Assembly (NCBI GenBank): GCA_019114015.1
Contig: DXGG01000001.1
Location: 1-5,375 of the forward strand
Length of the DNA stretch: 5,375 bases
Direction of reading: 5' to 3'
Source of the DNA: Candidatus Onthomorpha intestinigallinarum
Lineage (GTDB): Bacteria; Bacteroidota; Bacteroidia; Bacteroidales; P3
Each line of letters begins with the position of its first letter. The stretch's first letter is position 1. A program made the translations under genes and the position numbers. The notes under the pieces are model-generated. The model was not told where the DNA came from. It was given only the letters and a program-made list of their open reading frames with translations, and ran no database searches. This document shows, piece after piece, positions 1 through 5,375 of this stretch.

Positions 1-228
1 ACTCTATTATATCCATAATCCGTACAAACTTTCTTTTTCTCTGCTTAAACGAAAACGCATAATTTTTATTATGTTCCGCAGTCGAATTGCATGTTCTGCG
101 GGGGCATGGCAACGCAATCAAATTCTGCGAAAATGTCTTCTGAAAAGATTTTTTTGTCTTCTGAAAAGAATTTGTTGGAATCAAGATTTGAGGGGAAGCG
201 TTTTTTTTGAGATTTTTTCTTGCGGTAT
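1..228. other. Non-coding leader region upstream of the propeller gene
   Basis: No convincing gene lies here. The plus-strand frame open from base 2 to 295 would give a Cys- and Arg-rich product, contains a repeated segment caused only by the 21-bp DNA repeat, and runs through the promoter, so I treat it as chance. A minus-strand ATG at 16-14 followed by codons for D-I-I-E could be the first five codons of a divergent gene leaving the left edge, but five codons cannot be judged and no Bacteroides-type promoter is visible for it. The region also holds a weak dyad (CCGCAG 76-81 with CTGCGG 96-101), the 15-bp direct repeat at 134-169, and T-tracts at 149-155, 201-208 and 213-218. Confidence 0.7.
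134..169. repeat. Tandem 15-bp direct repeat, 21-bp period; possible operator
   Basis: The 15-mer TGTCTTCTGAAAAGA occurs exactly at 134-148 and again at 155-169, separated by 6 bases (5'-TTTTTT-3'). The 21-bp period is two helical turns, so both copies face the same side of the DNA. Within each copy TCTTCTGAAAAGA is an imperfect 13-bp palindrome (TCTT...AAGA arms, one mismatched pair). The second copy ends 59 bp before the -33 element. Paired same-face palindromes upstream of a promoter suit a dimeric regulator's binding sites, but that role is inference; only the repeat itself is directly seen. Confidence 0.55.
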
Positions 229-260
229 TTTGCCGTGTGATGTTTTTTTTTGTACCTTTG
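229..260 (+). promoter_or_regulatory. Bacteroides-type promoter for the propeller gene
   Basis: A -33 element TTTG at 229-232 is followed after a 20-bp spacer by TACCTTTG at 253-260, a perfect match to the Bacteroidota -7 consensus TAnnTTTG at the usual spacing of about 19-21 bp. Transcription should start a few bases downstream, roughly 265-268, leaving a 5' untranslated leader of about 60 bases. The spacer contains a run of nine T (243-251), which could change length by slippage. The leader before the ATG at 326 is A-rich (about 294-325) with no clear Shine-Dalgarno sequence, typical of this phylum. Confidence 0.75.
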
Positions 261-325
261 CCGACTTAAAGGCGTATGCCGTAAAGCGGAGATAAAGTAA
301 AAGTAAGAAATAAAGTAGAAAGATT

Positions 326-3300
326 ATGAAAAGTAGAAAGTTACTCTTGAGTTTAGCAGTTTTCTTTCTTGTCGGAATCTTTGTTCCGACGTATGCTTCT
401 CCTGTTTTGGGGACTGAAGGAGAAGAGGAAAACCCTGTGAAGGAGGGTTGGACATCCATAGGCCCGAACAATGTTTCGGGACGTGTGCGTTCCATAATTT
501 TTGACAAGTTCAACGAAGGTGTCATGTACGCCGGAGGAGTGGGCGGAGGATTATTCATCAGCGTAAACGACGGTCTTAACTGGAGGGAAATACCTTTGGG
601 ACAAGGACAGACTTCCGGTTATGCGGTTACTTCCATTGCCCAGGACGACGAGGGTGTCATTTATGTTGGAACAGGCGAAGGTTTTTATGCGGAGGAAGGC
701 AATGCGACTGGTCTTAGTCATTTGAAAACCGGACTTGCGGGTACAGGTGTTTACAAGATGCAACTTGGAGCGCAAGGCAAGGAGTGGGCTGCCGCATTTT
801 CAACCGACGAACAGAAATACGAGTATGCGACTTCTTTGGTGATGAATCGTTTGGAGGCTACCGTGCCAGTATTATACGACCTTACGAGTGAATGGACCTA
901 CATAAACGACATGTTGTGTGTGGGAAACACCGTATATGCTGCCACGCAGATGGGCGGATTGAAGTATTCCAAGGACGGAGGTGCTACATGGTCGGCGGTT
1001 TCGGTAGGAGGCAGCACCATGTTCAACGTTACGGACATAAAGGTTTCTAAAAACGGAAAAGTTGCCATTGTTTACAAGAATGGAACGGAGGCAAGAATAG
1101 CAATGAGAGCGGAGGGCGATGCAGAGGTTTTCAACGATATATTTTCCAAGTCTTTGGTTGCGGATTATACTGAAAACGACATGATCAACAGAATAGAGTT
1201 GGCATTCGGTATAAAGAATCCTAATGTCATGGTTGCTTTTGTTTATGCTTACAAGATGACGGGTGAAGGCGGATATATGGTGGATGGAAGCATTTACAGG
1301 ACAGCGGACTGTCAGGCGGAGAACATAACATGGGAAAAGGCTTCACCAAGTTCTTTCTATGCGGGATATGATTTCAATACATCAATGAGTATAGCTGTCA
1401 ATGATTTGGGAGAAAGGGAGTATATATATGCGGCCAGTGCCGTATTGCAGAGAGGTTTTGATGCAAACAATTCTCCTATTTATTATTGGGAACAACAGAC
1501 TTCTTATTTGGACCCGTTCACTTCCGGAATTTATGTTGCTCCTAACATTCACTGTATATTGTTCGATGAAAATCCGCAGACTGCAGAGGATTCATTAAGA
1601 ATATATTTGGCAACCGATGCAGGTATTTTCATGTACGGAACTGATCCTGTCACTCAGTTTACGCAATGGCATTTCCGCAACAAGGGTCTTACCTCTTCGC
1701 AATATTACAGTGTTGCGGCGGCAGCGGACGGTTCTGTTGTTGCGGCAGGACAAAGCAATGCGATAAGCTATATACCTACTCCTTCGCAGGATGGGTTGAA
1801 ATCTGCGGAAACCATATGGTCTCCGAACAGTGACGGATACTCAAGCTATATTATAAGCAATTTGTCAAGTTTGATAGAGTCTCAATCGGGTACTGCTGTG
1901 GAGGCTTCGGCAATACATATGACCTCACCTTCGGTTCGCAAACCTTTTGTTTTGTCTCGTCCGAATACCATTGTTGCAAGAACGTATAGTGACGGTAATG
2001 ATTACACCACTGTCAATGACCAGACTTGGACGTTTTCGGGAGCAAATCCTTTGACGTTGATGCATGCCAATGTTGTTTCTGGAGCCACGAATGCTCCGTT
2101 TGTTACACCTATGGCTTATTGGGAATCATTCGATGCCCATGACATTTCAAAAGACAGTGTATATGTGGTATTGGATTCGACGGTCGTATTGAGAAACGGT
2201 GACAGGACAAGAGCATACAGAACCGGTGCATACTTGTATGACGGTGATTCCGTTGTAGTTCAAAGCAATACTTTGGGTTATCCTTTCTTCTATGAGTTTA
2301 CGAAAGAGCAATATGGAGAAGTTGATAGGGGCGGAGAAATGGTTTTGGACTTTTTCCCTACTCAGGATACGGCTGTTTTGGTTGTTGATCCTGTACAAAC
2401 GAGGTTGTATTTGTCCGGAGCTATCGGAACATTCGTTTGTCCGGAAATAATGAACTTCACAAAGACTTATACTTCCGGAATGCACTATCCTGACATTATA
2501 GGTTGGGCCAAGTTGTGCAGGGGAGCGGATTCTACGATTTCATTGACGAGACCTTTCCATGTTTTAGCACCTTCTCCAGACGGAGACGCGTTACTTGTAA
2601 CCATAGACGTGAAAGCGTCTCAAGGTACACCGGGACAGACAAAACTTTTGAGAATTTCGGGTATAAACAGTATTGATTATAGCATATCTCAATGTACCAA
2701 TGGTGATGTTGACAGAGTAACTACCGATACCTTGGCTACATTTGACAGAACTATATCATCAATTGTTTTTGACAAGAAGGACAACAATTCCGTAATAATA
2801 ACATTCTCTGATTACAGTGCAAATACTTCCAACGTAATGCGTTCAACGAATATAATGGCACCTGCAGGGGACGTTGTTTTTGAAAACATACCTTTAACTG
2901 ACAACAACTCCAAACCGGTATTTGCATCATTGATAGAATGCATGAATCCGAACAATACGTCGTGTGCTTACATAGGAAGCGATGACGGTATCTACAAAAC
3001 GGAAAACTACAAGGCCGCTCAGGTTGTTTGGGTTAAGGAAGATAATGTTCCGAATGTACCTGTTTATGATTTGTATCAACAAACTGCCAACAGACCGAAA
3101 ATACAGTTTAAGACATATCTGTCGAACAATGTTACGGAAAATGTTTTCGAGGCGACAAAATATCCGGGAGCCATTTATGCCGCTTCTTATGGAAAGGGAT
3201 TGTTCATGAATATGGACAATCTTGTAGAGGGTCTTCCTGAGGTTGGTTTGACTGATGTAAAGCAACAGGCCGGTCAGACTTCCATAAGATTGTATCCTAA

Positions 3301-3529
3301 TCCTGCTGCCAACAGAACTACTTTGAACTATACGCTTTCGTCTTCTTCAAGAGTTACTCTTAACATATTTGACATGAACGGAAGGCTTATATCGACAATG
3401 GATAAAGGCAATCAGTCCGCCGGAAGTTATGCTCAAATCATAGACTTGAACTCTTTAAGCAAGGGAGTTTATATGATTCAGATATTAACTTCGAATTCTG
3501 TTGAGACGGCAAAGTTGATAGTTCAGTAA
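326..3529 (+). CDS. Secreted beta-propeller (Asp-box) protein with T9SS type A sorting domain
   Basis: This 1067-residue protein is probably exported to the cell surface or medium by the type IX secretion system; its molecular activity is unknown. Residues 1-24 form a signal peptide (basic MKSRK, hydrophobic core, likely cleavage after T-Y-A24). From W42 the segment WTSIGPNNVSGRVRS begins a sortilin/BNR-like propeller. Asp-box motifs are seen at 79-86 (SVNDGLNW) and clearly at 215-222 (SKDGGATW), with degenerate blades near 324 (YRT...W) and 888 (GIYKT...W). A non-repeat stretch around 590-735 (TPMAYWESF at 594-602; C705, C731) may be an inserted domain. The C-terminal 80 residues are a T9SS type A tail (TIGR04183-like): YPNP at 990-993, then NGRLI, GVYMIQI and a terminal AKLIVQ. 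A good promoter precedes it and a terminator follows, so it is probably monocistronic. No hydrolase active site is recognisable; sialidase-like function should not be assumed from Asp-boxes. PorZ, another propeller protein with a sorting tail, is an alternative, but this protein is longer and has a different repeat type. Confidence 0.93.
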   Translation: MKSRKLLLSLAVFFLVGIFVPTYASPVLGTEGEEENPVKEGWTSIGPNNVSGRVRSIIFDKFNEGVMYAGGVGGGLFISVNDGLNWREIPLGQGQTSGYAVTSIAQDDEGVIYVGTGEGFYAEEGNATGLSHLKTGLAGTGVYKMQLGAQGKEWAAAFSTDEQKYEYATSLVMNRLEATVPVLYDLTSEWTYINDMLCVGNTVYAATQMGGLKYSKDGGATWSAVSVGGSTMFNVTDIKVSKNGKVAIVYKNGTEARIAMRAEGDAEVFNDIFSKSLVADYTENDMINRIELAFGIKNPNVMVAFVYAYKMTGEGGYMVDGSIYRTADCQAENITWEKASPSSFYAGYDFNTSMSIAVNDLGEREYIYAASAVLQRGFDANNSPIYYWEQQTSYLDPFTSGIYVAPNIHCILFDENPQTAEDSLRIYLATDAGIFMYGTDPVTQFTQWHFRNKGLTSSQYYSVAAAADGSVVAAGQSNAISYIPTPSQDGLKSAETIWSPNSDGYSSYIISNLSSLIESQSGTAVEASAIHMTSPSVRKPFVLSRPNTIVARTYSDGNDYTTVNDQTWTFSGANPLTLMHANVVSGATNAPFVTPMAYWESFDAHDISKDSVYVVLDSTVVLRNGDRTRAYRTGAYLYDGDSVVVQSNTLGYPFFYEFTKEQYGEVDRGGEMVLDFFPTQDTAVLVVDPVQTRLYLSGAIGTFVCPEIMNFTKTYTSGMHYPDIIGWAKLCRGADSTISLTRPFHVLAPSPDGDALLVTIDVKASQGTPGQTKLLRISGINSIDYSISQCTNGDVDRVTTDTLATFDRTISSIVFDKKDNNSVIITFSDYSANTSNVMRSTNIMAPAGDVVFENIPLTDNNSKPVFASLIECMNPNNTSCAYIGSDDGIYKTENYKAAQVVWVKEDNVPNVPVYDLYQQTANRPKIQFKTYLSNNVTENVFEATKYPGAIYAASYGKGLFMNMDNLVEGLPEVGLTDVKQQAGQTSIRLYPNPAANRTTLNYTLSSSSRVTLNIFDMNGRLISTMDKGNQSAGSYAQIIDLNSLSKGVYMIQILTSNSVETAKLIVQ

Positions 3530-3564
3530 ACTTTTGACGGAAAATAGTCATAACATAATAAGAC

Positions 3565-3603
3565 AGCGAGGAGGGAGGAAGTATTTCGATCCCTCCTCGT
3601 TTT
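3565..3603 (+). terminator. Rho-independent terminator after the propeller gene
   Basis: A perfect 10-bp GC-rich stem pairs CGAGGAGGGA (3567-3576) with TCCCTCCTCG (3590-3599) around a 13-base loop. It is extended outward by a G-T and an A-T pair (3566/3600, 3565/3601) and followed by TTTT at 3600-3603. It lies 35 bases after the stop codon and separates the propeller gene from the DUF2141-porQ pair. The T-run is short, so some read-through is possible. Confidence 0.85.
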
Positions 3604-3658
3604 GTATAATAAAAAACGAAAATAGCAGTTATAAACTAGTGAATGTTTTCGTACGATT

Positions 3659-4081
3659 ATGAAGAGGATTTGTTCAATCATTGTTTTGCTTTTGTCTTTT
3701 GTTTCTTTGTATTCCCAGACTACAAAACTGACTGTAAATGTCATGGGGGTAAAAAACAACAAAGGCAATATTGTCGTGGGTGTGTGTGAGAATGAAAAAC
3801 AGTTGTTGGGAAAGCAGAAGCCGAAGTATTACAAAGCAGTGCCTTCAAAGAAAGGAAATGTACAGATAAGTCTTGAAGTGCCGAATGGAACGTATGCAAT
3901 AGTGGCTTGCCATGATGAAAACAAGAATAACGAGTTTGATACGAATTTCCTGGGCATACCGAAAGAAGATTACGGTTTTTCTTCAAATGACGGATTCATA
4001 CCAAAATTTGAAAAGGCCAAGATAGTGTTGTCCGGTAGTGCCAAAACGGTCAATATACAGTTGAAGACATTTAAAAATTAG
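3659..4081 (+). CDS. Exported DUF2141 family protein
   Basis: This is a 140-residue protein of the DUF2141 family (PF09912), whose function is not established. Residues 1-19 are a signal peptide with likely cleavage at L-Y-S19|Q20. The new N-terminal Gln would be expected to cyclise to pyroglutamate, as is common for Bacteroidota signal peptidase I products. C5 is not in a lipobox, so it is not a lipoprotein. The mature part fits a small beta-sandwich: G36-N-I-V-V-G-V near the start, NGTYAI at 76-81, then the family hallmark HDENKNNEFD (85-94), LGIPKEDYGFS (98-108), and F117-E-K-A. The D86-x-N88-x-N90-x-x-x-D94 pattern resembles a calcium-binding loop, which is inference. The A-rich leader and the signal peptide immediately after the ATG support this start. 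It ends 5 bases before porQ and is probably co-transcribed and translationally coupled with it. No consensus promoter was found in the 55 bases after the preceding terminator. Confidence 0.88.
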   Translation: MKRICSIIVLLLSFVSLYSQTTKLTVNVMGVKNNKGNIVVGVCENEKQLLGKQKPKYYKAVPSKKGNVQISLEVPNGTYAIVACHDENKNNEFDTNFLGIPKEDYGFSSNDGFIPKFEKAKIVLSGSAKTVNIQLKTFKN

Positions 4082-4086
4082 CATGT

Positions 4087-5112
4087 ATGCAGAGAAAGCT
4101 ATTTTACTTACTTTTGATTGTTTTGATATCAGGTTCCGTTTATTCACAATTGGGCGGTACACATGCTTATTCCATATTGAATCTACGCAACAGTGCAAAA
4201 ACTGCAGCTTTGGGGGTGGATGTATTGTCTTGTTTTACTGACGATGTAAGTGCAGTCATGACCAATCCGTCCATAATAAGCACTGAGAATCACAATGATT
4301 TTGCATTGACATATACGGCCTTGTTCGACGGAATAAGACAGGCTGGTTTGGCATACAGTTATTCGCTTGGAGCATTTGGCAATCTTGGTGCGGGTTTGCA
4401 ATATCTGAACTACGGAGATTTTGAGATGACGGAGGAAAACGGTGACGTCGTCGGGCGTTTTACGGCGAATGAGTATGCTTTCACCATCGCATGGTCAAAG
4501 ATGTTGGATTCCAATGTGTATATAGGCGCAAGCCTTAAGCCGATTTATTCTCAGTATGAAACATATTCCTCATTTGCAATGGCAATAGACCTTGCGGTCA
4601 GTTACCAGTCGAATAACCGCTCATGGGCTGCTTCCGTGATTGCACGTAATATCGGAAAGCAGATAAGCACATTTGCCACTCAGGAAGAATCCCTGCCGTT
4701 CGATTTGCAGTTGGCTTTATACAAGAAATTGAAACATGCTCCTCTGTCCATATATGCCTCAATAACCAATCTGCACAAATGGAACATAAGGGAGGATGAC
4801 GAACTCAATCCAAGGGATGAGGTGGATTTAAACGGAGAGATAAGAAAAGAAAACAAGTTTGTAGGAATTATGGACAATGCTCTGAGACATTTGCAGTTCG
4901 GAGTGGAGTTTACGCCGTCCAAGTATTTTTATCTTGCATTGGGTTATTCCTGGAAACAAAACAGAGAGATGCAGATAGACGATACCTTTTCTCTTGCGGG
5001 GCTATCCTATGGCGTTGGATTGAACTACAAACAGTTCAGACTGGCCTATTCCCGCAACGAATACCATCGCTACGGTTCTCCTAACTTTATTACTTTCCTT
5101 GTAAGGTTATAG
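4087..5112 (+). CDS. porQ: Type IX secretion system outer-membrane protein PorQ
   Basis: This 341-residue protein matches PorQ, a beta-barrel relative of PorV and FadL. In P. gingivalis PorQ belongs to the PorU-PorV-PorQ-PorZ attachment complex and holds PorZ at the cell surface, where sorting domains are cleaved from cargo and cargo is joined to A-LPS. Residues 1-20 are a signal peptide, likely cleaved at V-Y-S20|Q21. The mature N-terminus carries the family signature NLRNSAKTAALG (32-43) and DDVSAVMTNPS (52-62). The rest alternates in beta-barrel fashion: AYSYSLGAFGNLGAGLQYL, VYIGASLKPIYSQYET, then YFYLALGYSWK and LSYGVGLNYKQFRLAYSR near the end, finishing in FITFLVRL. The length is normal for the family and the frame is intact. 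The ATG at 4087 is preferred because the nearby ATG at 4083 is in another frame and gives only a short product. It starts 5 bases after the DUF2141 stop, and a hairpin overlaps its 3' end. From memory, several Bacteroidales have cmk after porQ; here a convergent gene follows instead. Confidence 0.92.
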   Translation: MQRKLFYLLLIVLISGSVYSQLGGTHAYSILNLRNSAKTAALGVDVLSCFTDDVSAVMTNPSIISTENHNDFALTYTALFDGIRQAGLAYSYSLGAFGNLGAGLQYLNYGDFEMTEENGDVVGRFTANEYAFTIAWSKMLDSNVYIGASLKPIYSQYETYSSFAMAIDLAVSYQSNNRSWAASVIARNIGKQISTFATQEESLPFDLQLALYKKLKHAPLSIYASITNLHKWNIREDDELNPRDEVDLNGEIRKENKFVGIMDNALRHLQFGVEFTPSKYFYLALGYSWKQNREMQIDDTFSLAGLSYGVGLNYKQFRLAYSRNEYHRYGSPNFITFLVRL

Positions 5113-5122
5113 GACAAGGAAA
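5094..5122. terminator. Hairpin between convergent genes, possible bidirectional terminator
   Basis: TTTCCTTGT (5094-5102) and ACAAGGAAA (5114-5122) form a perfect 9-bp stem with an 11-base loop. The loop contains the porQ stop codon (5110-5112), and the stem ends 4 bases before the stop codon of the convergent gene. The position fits a shared terminator. However, neither strand shows a real T-run after the stem, and the stem is only moderately GC-rich, so intrinsic termination is uncertain. Confidence 0.45.
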
Positions 5123-5126
5123 TGGT

Positions 5127-5375
5127 TCAATAGTCGCTTCTCGGCTGTATGATTGTTCCCCATTCCCGTTTGGCGGCAGTTTTTCCCACGAGTTTTATAT
5201 GTTCTATCGCGTAGCGCTCACAAGGATGTATGCCTATTATATCCACAACCCCGTCATGCAGTTTCAAGACAACCTTGTTCATATTGTAGCCGTTCTTCCT
5301 TTTCCATTCGTGAGTAAATTCTTCTTCTGCGTTTGATGGGCGATAGTTCGGACAGTCATATTCGTGAACCTGAAC
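5127..5375 (-). CDS. C-terminal part of an unidentified protein (runs off the right edge)
   Basis: Read on the minus strand, the frame is open from the right edge for 82 codons and stops with TGA at 5129-5127. Its beginning lies outside the window. The visible part includes HEYDCPNYRPSN, HEWKRKNGYNMNK, LHDGVVDIIGIHPCERYAI and a tail KREWGTIIQPRSDY. It is hydrophilic, without a membrane segment or sorting tail, and has two Cys and five His. I recognise no family. It is preferred over plus-strand alternatives because those frames are broken into pieces of about 50 codons or less. It converges on porQ with 14 bases between the stop codons, so it belongs to a separate transcription unit. Confidence 0.65.
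   Translation of the reverse strand, partial: VQVHEYDCPNYRPSNAEEEFTHEWKRKNGYNMNKVVLKLHDGVVDIIGIHPCERYAIEHIKLVGKTAAKREWGTIIQPRSDY

Noticed and set aside
1..16. Possible minus-strand start (ATG at 16-14, M-D-I-I-E) of a divergent gene
   Set aside because: Only five codons are visible, with no matching promoter found upstream; too little to call.
76..112. Small dyads (CCGCAG/CTGCGG and TTGCATG/CATGGCAA) near the left edge
   Set aside because: Stems are short or bulged, loops are 11-14 bases, several pairings compete, and no T-run follows; not enough to call a terminator or structured RNA.
71..295. Plus-strand 74-codon frame upstream of the propeller gene (open from base 2)
   Set aside because: Its product is Cys/Arg-rich and unlike a natural protein, its internal repeat comes from the 21-bp DNA repeat, and it runs across the whole promoter.
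181..558. Minus-strand 125-codon frame overlapping the promoter and signal peptide of the propeller gene
   Set aside because: It is antisense to a well-supported gene and promoter, is rich in poly-Lys/Leu/Phe from T-tracts, and has no recognisable family.
326..3529. Calling the Asp-box protein a sialidase or glycoside hydrolase
   Set aside because: Asp-boxes occur in many non-enzymatic propellers, and I could not see a catalytic Arg triad or other active-site pattern.
3605..3610. TATAAT sequence just after the terminator
   Set aside because: It matches the E. coli -10 box, which is not the Bacteroidota promoter motif, and no suitable upstream element is found.
4..5245. 12-bp identity CTATTATATCCA at 4-15 and 5234-5245
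   Set aside because: About one 12-bp match is expected by chance in a window this size; the similarity fades quickly beyond it, so it is not a flanking repeat or attachment site.

Overview
The window looks like a chromosomal segment from a member of the Bacteroidota, most likely order Bacteroidales. Three things support this. The best promoter has the Bacteroides-type -33 TTTG / -7 TAnnTTTG architecture. The largest gene ends in a type IX secretion (T9SS) type A C-terminal sorting domain. Another gene is recognisable as porQ, an outer-membrane component of the T9SS. Leaders before start codons are A-rich with no clear Shine-Dalgarno sequence, as is usual in this phylum.

Layout: bases 1-325 are non-coding leader DNA with a 15-bp direct repeat (21-bp period), several T-tracts spaced by near-whole helical turns, and a strong promoter at 229-260. 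Bases 326-3529 encode a 1067-residue secreted protein with a signal peptide, Asp-box/sortilin-like beta-propeller repeats and a T9SS sorting tail. A Rho-independent terminator (3565-3603) closes that unit. Next come an exported DUF2141 protein (3659-4081) and, after only 5 bases, porQ (4087-5112), so these two are probably one operon. A 9-bp perfect hairpin with the porQ stop codon in its loop (5094-5122) separates porQ from an oppositely oriented, convergent gene. Only the last 82 codons of that gene lie in the window (5375 down to 5127), and I do not recognise it.

Functionally the window holds a T9SS machine part (PorQ) beside a protein that carries a T9SS export signal (the propeller protein). 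In Porphyromonas gingivalis PorQ is part of the PorU-PorV-PorQ-PorZ attachment complex, which removes sorting domains from cargo and fixes cargo at the cell surface. The propeller protein is therefore a likely substrate of the pathway, though the terminator implies it is transcribed separately. The role of the DUF2141 protein is unknown. I see no mobile element, CRISPR array, tRNA or rRNA. Most of the window is ordinary for this phylum. The points most worth checking are the DUF2141-porQ pairing, the promoter region of the propeller gene (T9 run in the spacer and tandem repeat upstream), and the unidentified convergent gene.
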